DNA of 64,000 nucleotides from Artemisia argyi (taxonomy: Eukaryota > Streptophyta > Magnoliopsida > Asterales > Asteraceae). The stretch covers positions 8,166,487 to 8,230,486 of the forward strand of contig CM060696.1 of assembly GCA_030686995.1 (NCBI GenBank), given 5' to 3'. This document shows, in pieces, positions 33,341-45,437 of the stretch (positions within the stretch are counted from its first letter, which is position 1; the number at the start of each line of letters is the position of its first letter). The notes beneath the pieces are model-generated. The model had not been told where the DNA came from and made no database searches. It was given only the letters and a program-made list of their open reading frames with translations. Made by a program: the position numbers and the translations under genes.

Positions 33341-34783
33341 CTAGAAGTAGTATTTTAGTTGGGTAAAGAACCTTTTTCTTTCGTGTTTAGTCATGTATTC
33401 CGGAATGAGTCTGCTTGCAAGATAATTAGCATAATCAGTGTACCATGGCTCAGAATCTGTTATTGACATAAGCTGTTCGTTAGGAAATGAGTCCCGAATC
33501 TCACTCTTTTCAAGTTTACTAAGGAGGGGATTTTCGAGATGAGAGAGATGATCAGCAGCTAAATTCTCTGCCCCCCTTTTATCACGAATTTTAACATCGA
33601 ATTCTTGTAACAACAAGATCCACCGAATTAGTCGTGGTTTAGCGTCTTGCTTAGCAAAAAGGTATCGAAGAGCCGAATGATCTGTAAAAACGACCGTCTT
33701 TGAAAGGACAAGATATTGGCGGAATTTGTCGAAAGTGAACACCATGGATAATAGTTCTTTTTCGGTGGTAGAATAATTCTCTTGAGCGGGATTCATAGTT
33801 TTGCTAGCGTAGTATATTGGTTGGAATTGTTTGTTAAACCTTTGGCCTAATACTGCTCCAACAGCATAGTCTCAAGCGTCACACATGATCTCGAAAGGTA
33901 ATTCCCAGTTGGGTGTAACCATGATTGGGGCTTGCATGAGTTCCTTTTTTAGGAGATTGAATGCATCCTTGCATTCTTAAGAGAAATCGAAAGGGGCATC
34001 CTTTACAAGCAATTGAGTCATTGGCCGAGCTATTTTAGAGAAGTCCTTAATGAACCACCTGTAGAACCCGGCATGACCAAAGAAGCTACGCATTGCCTTG
34101 ACAGTAGTGGGATAAGGTAGTTTAGATATAGCTTCAACCTTTGCTTGGTCCACCTCAATCCCATTTCCTGAGACCTTATGCCCTAGCACAATCCATTCTT
34201 TAAACATAAAATGGCATTTCTCCCAATTTAGGAAGAAGTTGGTCTCCTCACAATGTTTGAGCATTTTTTCGAGGTTAGCGAGACAGCGATCGAAAGAGTC
34301 CCCGAAGAACGAGAAATCATCCATGCTGTCTTCCATTAACTCATGAAAGATCTCGGTCATAAATCGCTGAAAAGTCGCGGGAGCGTTATATAGCCCAAAA
34401 GGCATTCTCTTATAGGTGAATGTTCCATAAGGGCAAGTAAATGTGGTTTTTTCTTGGTCCTCAGGGGCTATGGGGATTTGGAAATATCCTGATAATCCAT
34501 CCAAGAAACAGTAGTACTTGTGCCCGGCTAATCTTTCCAACATTTGGTCAATGAACGGGAGGGGAAAGTGATCCTTTCTGGTGGCATCATTGAGCTTTCT
34601 ATAATCGATGCATACCCGCCAACCAGTAACCGTTCTCTGGGGTACCATCTCACCGTTGTCATTTTTCACCACATTCATCCCTCCTTTCTTTGGTACAACC
34701 TGTACAGGACTAACCCACGGGTTATCCGAAATCGGGTATATCCGCCCTGCATCCAAGAGTTTGATAACTTCCTTTTTCACCAC
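33341..34783 (-). pseudogene. Athila-type reverse transcriptase and RNase H
   Basis: RT (34783-33977) contains the DAGRIYPISDNPWVSPVQVV entry motif, RVCIDYRKLN, CPYGTFTYKRMPFGLYNAPA and the catalytic box, which here reads SMDDFSFFGDSF. The connection domain (GHAGFYRWFIKDFSKIARP) follows. A TAA at 33977-33979 and a second stop further on interrupt the frame. RNase H (33796-33341) resumes in the same frame with TEKELLSMVF and FTDHSALRYLF. RT and RNase H copy element RNA into DNA. The two stops make it non-functional as a single polyprotein. Confidence 0.9.
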
Positions 34784-36022
34784 CTCTGTTGGGATTTACC
34801 AGCCTCTGGGGTTGCACGGCTGGTTTATAGTCTTCTTCCATAAGAATCTTATGCGTGCAGAAGGTTGAGTTAATCCCCTTAATGTCAGCTACACTCCATG
34901 CAAGGACTCCCTTATATTTCTTTAAAACTCCTAAGAGTTTATCCTTTTGCCCATGATCAAGGGAAGAATTTATGATCACTGGTAGTTGATCCTCTCCATG
35001 GAGGAAAGCATGTTCTAAGTGGTTTGGGAGTTCTTTAAGTTCTAGCTTGGGTGGTTCGATAATGGAGGGCTTTAGCTTGTTTTCGGGTTTACGGAGTTTG
35101 AGCGGTTCAGTGGTCTCTTGTCTGGGGTAGAAGGAGACTGCGCTAGCACCCTCCGTCTTCTCCTTCTCCATTATGGGGAGGAAAACCTCATCCCGTAACC
35201 AGCCTTCTTCGATTTGTTCATCAACACAGTTGTCAATGACATTAGTTAATTCATCGACCTCTCTGATGAAATAGAGCCGGTTAGCTGCTTCGAGAGATAG
35301 ATTCATAGTGTCTTTAATATCAAAGGTCAAGCTATCGGTCCCTACTCGTAAGGTTAACTTGCCGTCGTGAACATCGATAACTGCACGAGCGGTGGCAAGA
35401 GGTTGTTGCTTGCCCCTAAATCGGCAAGAGCATTCTTTATCGATAGAGATCCTATGGAACAGGGCAAGGTGAAGCTGCCTGGGTCGTCTACCTTTTTTGG
35501 TAGCCCTCATTGGGTCACCACCGAACATTCTTCTCCTAGAGTCACAAGACCCTCAAGTTTCTTTCGGTTGGCAAGCAATCTTTTGAAGTATGAGCTATAC
35601 TTGGGCATGTGATAGCAAGCATCAAGGAGAGGTATGGTGACCACTGAATCTTTTAGATACGAAAAGAATCTCTTATTATCATTTTCAATCTTTTGATTTT
35701 TTAGGCGGGATGGAAATGGGATTCTCACAGGTTGGTTAGGTGGAGTTGGTGGAGATGGGGTCATCAGAGGAGGTTGTTCGGGAGCCTCGTTGCTCACATT
35801 ACCTTCCTCCTCGTGGGGATTATTTGGCTCAACGGTGACAGGATGTTGGTTCGGATAAGGAGGGTCCTTGGTTGTTGTTCCAGCTCGAGTAGTAACCGCG
35901 AGCAAGGGATCTTTTTGGCTTACTAGGGGCCTGTTATGGCCATCAAGGGTGGCATTAAGCTTTTTGAACCACTTTTCCATGTCATTATGTTGTTCAGTGA
36001 TGAGCTCGTCAAGCCCCTTCAA
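34722..36022 (-). pseudogene. Athila-type gag C-terminus and truncated protease
   Basis: The frame 36022-35507 encodes a proline-rich gag tail and the start of the protease region, with LLANRKKLEGL. The next frame (35528-34722) contains ATARAVIDVHDGKLTL, the end of the retropepsin fold, and then the linker towards RT. In a third frame at about 35395-35500 the retropepsin active site DLGAS can be read, but it is followed almost at once by the ATARAVIDV segment. About 80 residues of the protease core normally lie between these, so an internal deletion near 35395-35410 removed them, in addition to the frameshifts. The protease cannot function. Confidence 0.8.
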
Positions 36023-36281
36023 TTGTAAGCCTTTTTCCTTAGTAAAGTGTCCAAGGTCATCCTCAAAAGTGCTCCTGATTTTGAAGTTAGGGCCTTCCTC
36101 TCCTTATTTTCTTTTCACCAGATTCCCCCAAATGGTATAATCCTCATTTTGAAAAATGCAAAAGGGAGGGGTCAGCGTAGATGTCATGTCCCGACAAACA
36201 CGCATGTTCGGTAGTGATTTCTCCTCAGCATTCTTCTACTTCGTGCGGGCCCCCACAGTAGTCGCAGATCAAGTAAGGATT

Positions 36282-37276
36282 TTAAAGTTGTTTAGTTGTT
36301 CGCGACCCTACAAGGTATAACACCCTTTCGTGAATTTTCCTCAGCCAATCCGAGGGTGTTTGTGTGATTTCGGATATGCTCATAGTCGAATCGGGTTCAA
36401 CCCGAGTATCGTCCTGGTCTTGAGCATATTCCTCAATCCTATTCCACCCTTCCTCGGCGCTCAGATTAGCTATTTTCCCTTTTCTTGAATTATTGATTCC
36501 GTTCTGGTCGTTTGGGGAGACATGTCGTAGAAGATTTAGACCAGAAGCCAAAGTTCTATGCCATGATGGGGGACTTATCTTATTAGATCCTTGAATCTAA
36601 TCCATGATTTATAGATGGGTTCGTCCTTTCCCTTTCGGAAACGGAGGATCATATCCCTAAATGCTGAGGTTTTCCCTGTTGGGAAGAACTTCTCATAAAA
36701 CTTGGATATAAGTTGGTCCCATGTAAAAATAGACTCGGAGGGAAGTTTATCATACCACTCCTTGGCTTTTTCATAAAGAGTGAAAGGAAAGAATCGTAAT
36801 CGAGACGTGTTTCTAGTGGCCCCGACCGTATGGAGGGTGTCCACTATCTTCAAGAAATCCCTAATATGTTGAATTGGGTCATCGGTATGTAGTCCGCGAA
36901 ACTTGCATACACTTTGGACAAGCCAAACATCATTTGCACGCTAGACCTCATCGGTGCGTTCGTTCGGGAAAACAATGGCATTAGAGAAGCCGCGAGGATT
37001 CGGGGAAGAATAGTCCTTAAGGCGCTTAGGTGTGGGAGTTTCGGGGGTGTTCATATCGTGGTTGGATTGGGGGCTAGAGGGCGTGAGGTGATTATCTGAA
37101 TCTTCTTCAGAAAGAGCCTCATCAAAATTGATGGCTATGCTAGATGGTTCGGGTGTTGGGAGAGATTGCTTCAGCCTATGCATTTCCCTTTCAGTTTCTG
37201 CATATGGCAAAACAAGATTTCTAACAGAACTACGACTCCTAGTGATTCTAAGGTTAGAGAGATCTTCATTTGCCAT
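36282..37276 (-). pseudogene. Athila-type gag
   Basis: Gag starts at 37276 with MANEDLSNLRITRSRSS and continues to a TAG at 36941-36943, then in the same frame through QHIRDFLKIVDTL, RLRFFPFTLYEKAKEWYDKL and FYEKFFPTGKTSAFRD, which belong to the retrotransposon gag fold. A further frame (36551-36282) covers the downstream helices after a frameshift. No zinc knuckle is seen, as is usual for Athila. It would form the capsid if intact. The homologous open gag in the 50924-53194 ORF shows how the sequence should run. Confidence 0.85.
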
Positions 37277-37423
37277 GATGGCGGATGGTAATGGTTACGA
37301 ACAAAGGAATGAAGAAATAAGATAGACTAAAGAAAACCTAAAAATAAAAATAAAAATCTTACTAGAAAGGAATCTAGCAAGTAGACCTAATAAAAAGAAA
37401 TTCTAACCTAGACAATAACTATT

Positions 37424-37441
37424 CCCCGGGTTGCGGCGCCA
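37424..37441 (-). other. primer-binding site of the Athila-type element
   Basis: The coding strand reads TGGCGCCGCAACCCGGGG, six bases from the 5' LTR. TGGCGCC is the start of the site used by Athila/Tat-type elements primed by tRNA-Asp or a related tRNA. An almost identical site is at 53343-53360. Confidence 0.75.
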
Positions 37442-37447
37442 AAAACT

Positions 37448-38902
37448 TAATACGTGAGATTGCGCCCTCGCAACAGGTTTTACCTCTCAAGGGATCTTGA
37501 GAAGCTTGCAATCCCCGCCAGGCAGTGTACCTGATGGTTGTAGTATAGTATAGTGACAAGTACCGGGTGATTGATCGTTCAACTCAGGAATAGTATCGCT
37601 AGGATTAGAAAGCCTACTAAACTAGGTCTAGAGATGAGGGATGATTCTTTTTTTGTTTTTATATTTTATGAAAAGCAGGTAAAATCTCGGGTTTTGAAGG
37701 AGTGGGAGGAATTACTTGCTAGTCAACTAACCCAATTAACTAAGATGCAATCAAAATAAAATAAAATAAATGAAAATTAAACTAATGTACTAATGTGGTG
37801 GAAACAATAATGAGAAAAGTTGTGTTTACTTAGATTTCATTACTCCCTAGATATCTTTTACCGGTTGACTAGCTTGTTACAATTGCATGGATGACGGGTT
37901 ATATTCCATAATACTAGTTGTAAGGCCGTGTACAATATTCCCTAACTCTATAAGATCCTACTTCACTCCTATGTCGAGCCGACTAAAAGCTCCTAACATG
38001 GGATCATTAGAATTCACTTATGCATTAAATACAACCAAAAATCCTAGTACACCTCCGATCATGTTTCTTAACACGTTCAAGCAAGTTACCAATGGAAGTC
38101 TGCCAGTTTTCTTAAGTCTAACATCGAATACAATCATCCGTAACAATTATAAACAAACAATCAACCAATAATCAATATCTAGGTTTCACTACATCTAAGC
38201 AAACACAATAAAAACCTAGCCTAACATGTTAAAAGAAAGACAAGCATAAGATAGAATCAAACAATACATAGACATATTGAATAATTATTGGAGAACTTAT
38301 CTTTATTAAAACATGGAAGAAAGAAGGGTTTGAAACCCCTTCTATAAGCAGAAAATTCGACCTAGGGTTTGTGTTTTAGTATTCCACAATTTGTTCCACC
38401 CTTTACAATGAAAAATTGGAAAAATATATATAAACAGAACATCCTGACGGCGTCATGTATTAGCTTCTGACGCCGTCAACTCGCCGCCAAATGGAAATTC
38501 GTATTGCCTAGATCCAGTCTTGACGCCTTCATGTAGAAATAGACTCTGGGGCGTCACATGCATTTTGACTCTGACGGCCTTGGTGACGCCGTCAGGCCAA
38601 TTACATTGAAAATGTTCTGGGCCGTCACGTTGTAATATGCACTTCCACCTCTTTTGTCACTCTTGACGCCGTCATGTGTTAATCCTTGAGGTCGTCTGGT
38701 ACTGTTCCCAGCAAGAAATTTGAGACTTTGCCGTTTTCTTCATTTTTATGCTCCAAAAATGTCCAAAACGCTTCCTTTTCCAGATTTGTCCTCAAAAGTA
38801 CCTAAAATGACAAAAGGAACGATTTAGGGCAATAATTGATCAAATAATCACGAATTCGGGCTTAAATGACCCCTTAAAAGCGGTACACTTTTCGCCTCAT
38901 CA
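37448..38902 (-). repeat. Athila-type 5' LTR (1455 bp)
   Basis: This is the partner of 28230-29684 and has the same length. Differences are scattered, denser in the first 150 bp. On the coding strand it should drive transcription, with a TATATAT box near 38430 and upstream TGACGCCGTCA-type palindromes at about 38444-38700. Confidence 0.9.
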
Positions 38903-38907
38903 TAGAT

Positions 38908-39078
38908 GCAATAGATGATTGTCCAGCAGCGTGCATTGATGCTACGGATGATACTCTAATTCCATTGAATGATGCAGACAATGACACCGCATGTCACGAT
39001 AACAATGTTCCACCAACATTGGATGATGCATCTCCAACCGAAGAACATAATGAACAAGACTGCCAGAAAGATATTTAG
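38908..39078 (+). pseudogene. RPA70-like gene copy 1, end of last exon
   Basis: Fifty-seven codons from 38908 to TAG 39076-39078 continue exactly in frame with the 11 codons at 28197-28229 when the Athila element and one TAGAT copy are removed. The tail is acidic and rich in Asp, Asn and Thr, as in other RPA-like tails. This reconstructs the empty site and shows that the gene's last exon was open at the time of insertion. Confidence 0.8.
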
Positions 39079-40056
39079 TGTTCATTTCCTGTTTGTGTAC
39101 ATGCTTGAACAATTTATTTACAATTTACGAGTTATTAGGTTTATCGATATTCCTATCAAGTTTTCATTTTATTTATTTTAATAAGATTGCTTTTTAAAAA
39201 GTAATGCATGTCAATTTTAATTCTTGATGGTTATTTGTCCTTATTTAATGTTTTACAATTTTGAAGTATTTGGTTATTCGAATGTTTATATTTTAATTTA
39301 TAATAATTGTGATAAACAAATAAGTATGCACCTCATATGTAAATAACAAGAACACTTTTGAAAATCTTTTAGAATTTTTCAACTTTTATAAATTTTAAAT
39401 TATATGATAATTTTTTAACTTATAATGTAAAATTAAGATAACATGGATTGAATTAAATAAACAACAATAATCATACGAGTAATTTTATTAGTAAATTTAA
39501 TAAGGTTAAAAAGGATGATTTTTAATTTTAAAGGAAAAATCAGCATATAACTCCAACATGTATTTATTAACATTGATGGTCATCTTAATTTCATCTTATT
39601 AGCAAATCTCGATATTTTTTTAAAAAGATACATATATCGAACACCTTTGAAAATCTTTTAGAATTTTTCATATTTTATAAAGTTTAAATTATATGATAAT
39701 TTTTTAACTTATAATGTAAAATTAAGATAACATGGATTGAATTAAATAATACGACTAATTTTAATAGAAAATCTAATAAGGTTAAAAAGAATGATTTTCA
39801 ATTTCAAAGGAAAAAATACTTTTATTTTTTATTAAGTTTATGGTTTCCATAATTATTTCTATCGTATTTTAAAAAAAAATAATAATCGTGTTACTAAATA
39901 TGAGTTATATATTATACGAGTTTTTAAAAACTATAGTTATCTTTGTTGAGATTCCTTTTATACTCAGATTACGTTAAGTAATCTATATATGCTCGCTGAA
40001 CAAAAATCATTGGTAACCATAATTCACAAATTTATACGTCTCATATGCAATTTAAG
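39079..40056. other. intergenic, with a 190-bp direct repeat
   Basis: Positions about 39349-39538 and 39639-39815 are two copies of one sequence (around ACTTATAATGTAAAATTAAG) at roughly 85-90% identity, about 100 bp apart. No gene. It separates RPA-like copy 1 from copy 2. Confidence 0.8.
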
Positions 40057-40190
40057 ATGCCTTCACAAAAGACTTATATTAGTGAGTTAACACCATAACT
40101 AAATCCTTGCACTGTTAATGTAAAACCATTAATGGCTTGGTGTTACAGGGAAGCAGCCATGCCAATATCTCATAGATACTTTTAGATGAT
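40057..40190 (+). pseudogene. RPA70-like gene copy 2, first exon (left part)
   Basis: An ATG at 40057 opens a frame beginning MPSQKTYISELTP, typical of the start of plant RPA1-like proteins with a DUF223 OB-fold. It has stops at 40096-40098 and 40183-40185. The exon is interrupted at 40190 by the 40191-43759 element and continues at 43765. With the element removed, the conserved MIVIDENG segment is restored across the junction. Confidence 0.75.
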
Positions 40191-43100
40191 TGATTGGCTC
40201 CAAAAAGTCAACCTAAATTAACCAAGTATATGGTCAACAAGGTCAAACTATCTAAACCAATGCTTCCGGGTAATAAAGGGTATCACCAGGTCGTTTATGT
40301 CCTGACGAGGCGTGGATTGTGCTTTAGCGTACTTGTGATCGGGTGATCATTCACAGAAAAGGGTTGTGATAAGAATTATTTGGGAATTATTAACATATAT
40401 AGCTTAGGAAAGCTACGTGATTGATTACGGGAATTGAGATTAAGAAGATTTGAGCTAAAACCTAAAAACGTACGTTTTAATTAAAAACGTACGCTTACGA
40501 ACGAAACAGAAAGTACAACTGAGGGACGGAAAAGGTTACAAGTGTAAAATTATTATTTTTACAATCCTAACAAATAAAGAAAATTTTAAGAAAAAGAAAA
40601 ATTATTTTTACGCTATTTAATTATTAATTATTAATTAATTACTAATTATTTATTAATTAACTAATTAAACTAATTAGAATTATTAAAAATACTAAAAAGG
40701 CTTAGAAAATTAAGAAAATTTTTACAAATCTAATTAACCATCATAGGAATCCTAAAAAATTATAAAAAGTTGATGTTATGTATTTTTAAACTAATTTACT
40801 AATTATTAATCTAATTATTAATTAATTACCAATTAAACTATTTATATTATAAAAAATAGAAAATGAACATTATAAATTCTAGAAAAATTTATAAAAATGT
40901 TTTAACTTATATAAAAGCAATAAAAATTATAAAAACTAGGTTGTACTTTATAAAATATAATTATGCTATTTAATTACTTAATATTAATTAATAATTAATT
41001 AAACTAAAATTAATTCTAAAAACCACTAAAAGACAAAAGAAAAATCTGGAAAAATTTCTAGAATTACTTTAACCTAAAAGAGAATTAATAAAAATATAAA
41101 AATGATATATTGCTTATAAATAAGCTAAAAAGAAAATTAAAATGATAATTTCTATTAAATAGAAGCTATCACTAAAATTAAAATTGGTTTTTTGAGTTTT
41201 TTTCTTTTTCCAAACTAATTTCACACTAAAAACTAATAACTTTTATGAAAACACTTATAAGCAATTATAAGCAAGATTCACACAGTTGACTTTGGTTGAC
41301 TGAAAATGGAATTAAGCTCAAATGGAATAAGGTGGGGTCCACAATGGTAAAAGTTGGTTCCTCTGAGTTGTTTGAACAATTATAAGCAAGATTCACACAA
41401 TTAAGCCAAGTAAATAAGCCACAAGACAACAATAAGCACTTGCTTATTGTGGGTTCTAAGACAGAAATGGGACAGAGATAGGAAGGGGTTTCAAGTGGGG
41501 TCCACTGGTCCTTAGGTCAAACAAAGGGTCAACTCTTGAACCCTGGTAGGAGGGGGTTGGAAAAACCAAAAGATGGACTGTGGGACCCACTGGGGTGGCC
41601 ACAAACTACCACCAAAGTAGTGGTGGTGAGATGGGTCTGCTGATGCACAGGGCAAAGGCTTGCCCTGCAGCTGTGTTCAAGGGCCAAAAAGGTCCACCCA
41701 AAAAATTCAAAAAAATATAAAAAGTATGGAAATCACAAGTTCTACTGATAGACTAATTACCCAAGCAATTTCAAACCCTAGAACCCATTACAAAAATCAT
41801 GAAAATTCTGGCCATTTTGGAGATTTTTGACTATGCAACTTTTTGACTTTTTGTTAATGAGACTTAGGTTGACTTTGGTGAGTTTCTGCTAGATCTTGCT
41901 TACTGGTTATGTTGTTATATGTATTGATTGGATGAAATTAAGCTTTATTACTAACTTATGTAATGATATGATCAAGTTAAGCAATCTAAAATCTAACAGT
42001 GAGCAAGTTAAATGAACTAAAAGGAAAATTTGATTTTTATATAATGACCACTATTTTTTTTGATTGTTTTGATGTCTAATAACCTAATGACACAGATTTT
42101 AAACAACAACAATAACCAAAGAACCCTCTGAGTCCTTGAACTCAGCTGATCCAAACACCCATTATGTGGACTGTTTTTTACTGATTTATGAAGCTAAACA
42201 CCAATCTAAACCATAAACTTACTTAATTACTGTATAATAAGCTAAAACAAACTCAAATAGGCAAAAATAAACAACCAAATACAACAAAGTACTCTAAAAT
42301 CCTAATGTGAGAAAACTGAGTACAAAGTCTTACTTGAAATCCAAGCCTGAAGAAAACTCAGTACCAGGAATTTAATCATACCCTATTATCCCCCATGGGA
42401 TTCTAAACCATGATCCTCATCCATTTATGCTACTGCTTCCTTCTTCTTTCTTTTTGTGATTTTTTTTTTCTTTATATATATATTTTTTATATTTTTATTT
42501 TTTAAGAACTTTCTTATGAAGCTGAATATAAAGTTATTACAGAAGGCTAATAAAGCTTAAAAACTCACAAGTGAGTTTATATTTAACTTATTTCCAAGAC
42601 TTGGCTTTTAACCAGAAACTTTTTTTAATTACTTATATAAACTAAAATTTGCAACAGAGAGATTAAAACTGAAAGGCTTGTATTACTTGATAAAAAATGT
42701 TACAACATAAGTAAAATTACAACATAACTTAAGCTAATAATCTAGATATGCCAAAATGGCTTACAAGGAGCTTATTTATACTAAATGACCTCCACTGCCT
42801 CTCCCTTCTCTCTTTCTCTGAATAATTGACATCCATGACTTCTTTGCACTATCCTGAGCAAATCCCATCCATTGGATTGGGTGGGAATAATCCTAGCCAT
42901 TCAAATAGGTTTTGCCGCCAAAATTGTCAAAAGGCAGTTGGGGATTGCTTGGAGGGGTTCTAGGGCAATTAATGCACCTTGGAGCTTTGTGGAGGAGGGG
43001 TGAAACATGGAATGGGGTTTATTAATTGGAGGTGAGGGGAGGACATGGAGTTGGTGTTTTGCAGGGCACAAGTGGGAGGGGAAAAAGGTGGGAGTTTGTT

Positions 43101-43759
43101 GACTTATTTGACTGAGGTGGGAGGGACGGAGGTAAGTATTATTTTGAGTGGGTGGGCTGTGAAGTGAGATGGGCCAAGGGAAGAGGTGCATGGGCCTGGG
43201 TGGATTGGGTTTGGAATTGGTTTTGGTTTATGATAAAACAAAAGGGTCCGTTTGGTGTTATAGTATTCACAAGGACCATTTTTGAATTTTTACCAAACAT
43301 GAGGGACTTGATTTGCAATTTTGTCAAAGTATCACAAAGGACCAAAATTGCCAAGTTTAAATATCCAAAAACCATTTTTGCAATTTTTGTACTTTTCAAA
43401 ATTCCCAGGGACTATATCTGCAAATTTCTAAACTCCATGGACCAAACATGTAAATTTTCCAAAATTTTCATCCAAAGTCCGTTTTTGATAACTTTTGATT
43501 TTTTAAGGACTTGGGTTGACTTTTCTTTCAAAATAAATGCATAGGGACTATTTTTGACAAATTTTGAAACTTGGGGGACTGAAACTGCTAATATTGCAAA
43601 CTTTGATCGTTTTTCATTTTGTTTTTGCTCATTTTGCATTTAAAACATATAAAACACAATCCCTGGGATAATTTCAGTATTTTGATGACTTTTCGATTAT
43701 TTTTGTATGTTTTGGCAGTTTAAATACGATAAAAATGATGAGTGTTTGCGCACTCATCA
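40191..43759 (-). mobile_element. solo LTR or LTR-like element, 3569 bp
   Basis: It is flanked by the 5-bp duplication ATGAT (40186-40190 and 43760-43764) and starts TGAT and ends ATCA. No internal second copy and no ORF with similarity are visible, so the simplest reading is a solo LTR formed by recombination. On the minus strand a TATAAATAAG box lies at about 42770-42780, which would orient the LTR on the minus strand. Its right end is a hairpin (TGATGAGTG, six bases, then CACTCATCA; 43736-43759). Notable internal features are an AT-rich TTAATTA tract (about 40610-41000) and a diverged repeat array at 43245-43590. Confidence 0.8.
43245..43590. repeat. diverged 45-50-bp tandem repeats inside the solo LTR
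   Basis: Units of the form GGGACTATTTTTGCAAATTT recur about seven times with spacing near 45-50 bp and considerable drift. A 130-codon plus-strand ORF across the array is a by-product of the repeat. Confidence 0.65.
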
Positions 43760-44734
43760 ATGATTGTCATAGATGAAAATGTTATTTATTTTTTTTCTTT
43801 GTTTATTTGTTACCCTTTTACTGTATGTATTTTACCAAACTGTTTTTTTTATTGTTCTTATTTTTTAGGGTCCCAAGATTCATGTTATTGTAAAGAATGG
43901 TTGGCTAACGTTTCTTGAAAAGTATTTTAAAGAGGGCATGGCGGTTCTTATAAGTAATTTTAATGTTATTCCTAATAACATGGGTTACAAATACACGAAA
44001 CATCCATACAAGATAAGCTTTGATGGAGACGCAACTGCCCGTCGATCAAATATGTTTGATGCCGGTGTTAATAAAACTAGATTTGAAGTCACCAAGTTTT
44101 CTGATATAATATCATTTAACCTAGACACATAATTACTTGTTGGTGCGTTTTTCGAGATATACAATTTTATGTAATGCCAATATTTTAATTTGAATATTCT
44201 CATAAATCCTTTAATATAAACGTGATATGTGTTCTAGATATTGAAGGAGAAGTATTTAGTTGGGAGTGTGAACTTAGAGACTACGAGGTTTATGGATGTA
44301 AAACGAAGATGTTACCTCTGAAGCTTAAGGATACATTGTAACTTTACAATAAACTTTTCCTTTATCATACTTAACTATATAAGCATAGCTTATAAATACA
44401 CTATGTTAAAATTTCACCTTAACGGACTATATTTATCTATTACTTTTCAGGGGGATTAAACTTAAATGTTTAGTAATGGGTGTAATGGCAGAAAAGTTGC
44501 TTGATTATATTAAATCTACTGAGAACCATAAAAAGTTCTTGATGAATATAGGGAATGCTAGAGTTTATGATGATGGAAAAGGTATGTGTGTATGTTTCAT
44601 ATTCATTGTTCTTTACGATGAAACAATTGTTTTGCAAATGGATAAAGTTTATTAATTAATCTACATGTTTTGCAGGTCCACCTATGATATATATTAACCA
44701 TCAGATTGGGAGCACATTTGAAATCTTTGATTAA
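43760..44734 (+). pseudogene. RPA70-like gene copy 2, N-terminal OB-fold exons
   Basis: After the ATGAT copy, exon 1 ends at 43780 with a GT donor. Exon 43869-44170 encodes GPKIHVIVKNGWLTFLEKYF, then GMAVLISNFNVIPN and RFEVTKFSDIISFN, the DUF223/OB-fold core of plant RPA1-like proteins. A stop (TAA, about 44130) interrupts it. Exon 44238-44337 (DYEVYGCKTKMLPLKLKDT, frame-shifted relative to the previous exon), exon 44451-44581 (KLKCLVMGVMAEKLLDYI) and exon 44676-44734 follow with GT-AG introns. The middle and C-terminal domains are missing. A degraded tail exon is recognisable at 46430-46640. It is a pseudogene by several stops and by the LTR insertion in exon 1. Confidence 0.8.
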
Positions 44735-45360
44735 AGTAGCGGGCCTTTATAGTTGGAATTGTAATAGAGAAAAATAACATATTTTATAATAACGAATAAA
44801 AGCTTAATAATTATTCTATGTCTTTTGTTTTATGTTACTTGCATTACTATGAATTGTATGTTTTCACATGAAATAGTTATATCTTTTCTCATTGCTTTTA
44901 ATTTGGGTATTTTAATTTTTTAAATTCTTAATTTTGTACAAATAAACACGTATATATATAGTGTGTAACCATTTTAATAAATGCAAGTACTTTAATTATT
45001 ATATACACTAAATATATGATTTGTGCAAACCATTCCCAAACATAAGTTTATATATTTTGTTTTTCCCTAATATAAGTTTATATTTAAATCAAGTAAATAT
45101 AATTCGATTCTTACTTATCCTATGCTAATATTTTGTTAACATATATGCTAATTTTTAGTAATAGATAAACATAGTATTTTAAAAGAAATATTCAAGGGAA
45201 TGTATATACCGAGTTTTTATAAGATATGTTCGAATTTTAAAAGATACAATTTAGAGTATAATTTTAGAATTTATTAAGTATAAATCTTTTGTTACCTAAT
45301 TAGATATAACTCTTTATTCGAGATCATGACGACTTTGTACATTGTTAACCTAATTTGACA
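44735..45360. other. AT-rich intergenic stretch
   Basis: I see no gene or repeat family. It ends at the TATA box of the small gene at 45438. Confidence 0.5.
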
Positions 45361-45370
45361 CTATATATAG
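45361..45370 (+). promoter_or_regulatory. TATA box CTATATATAG
   Basis: A strong TATA motif 68 bp upstream of the ATG at 45438, a plausible distance for a plant promoter with a short 5' leader. Confidence 0.6.
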
Positions 45371-45437
45371 ACCATAATATAACCATCTTTCTCACTTAAA
45401 AAATCGCAAAGCTATATTCACAAAAATATATTGCGTT

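Larger units (their letters stand above)
28230..38902 (-). mobile_element. Athila-type gypsy retrotransposon, decayed, 10.7 kb
   Basis: Two 1455-bp LTRs (28230-29684 and 37448-38902) enclose a minus-strand pol. The target duplication TAGAT is at 28225-28229 and 38903-38907. The primer-binding site next to the 5' LTR reads TGGCGCCGCAACCCGGGG on the coding strand (37424-37441). Gag, protease tail, RT, RNase H and integrase are recognisable but broken by stops, frameshifts and a protease deletion. LTR identity is a few per cent below complete, so it is clearly older than the copia insertion. It disrupts the last exon of RPA-like copy 1. Confidence 0.93.

Noticed and set aside
43152..43544. 130-codon plus-strand ORF
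   Set aside because: It lies across the diverged 45-50-bp repeat array of the solo LTR. Its repetitive Phe/Lys-rich product reflects the repeat, not a gene.
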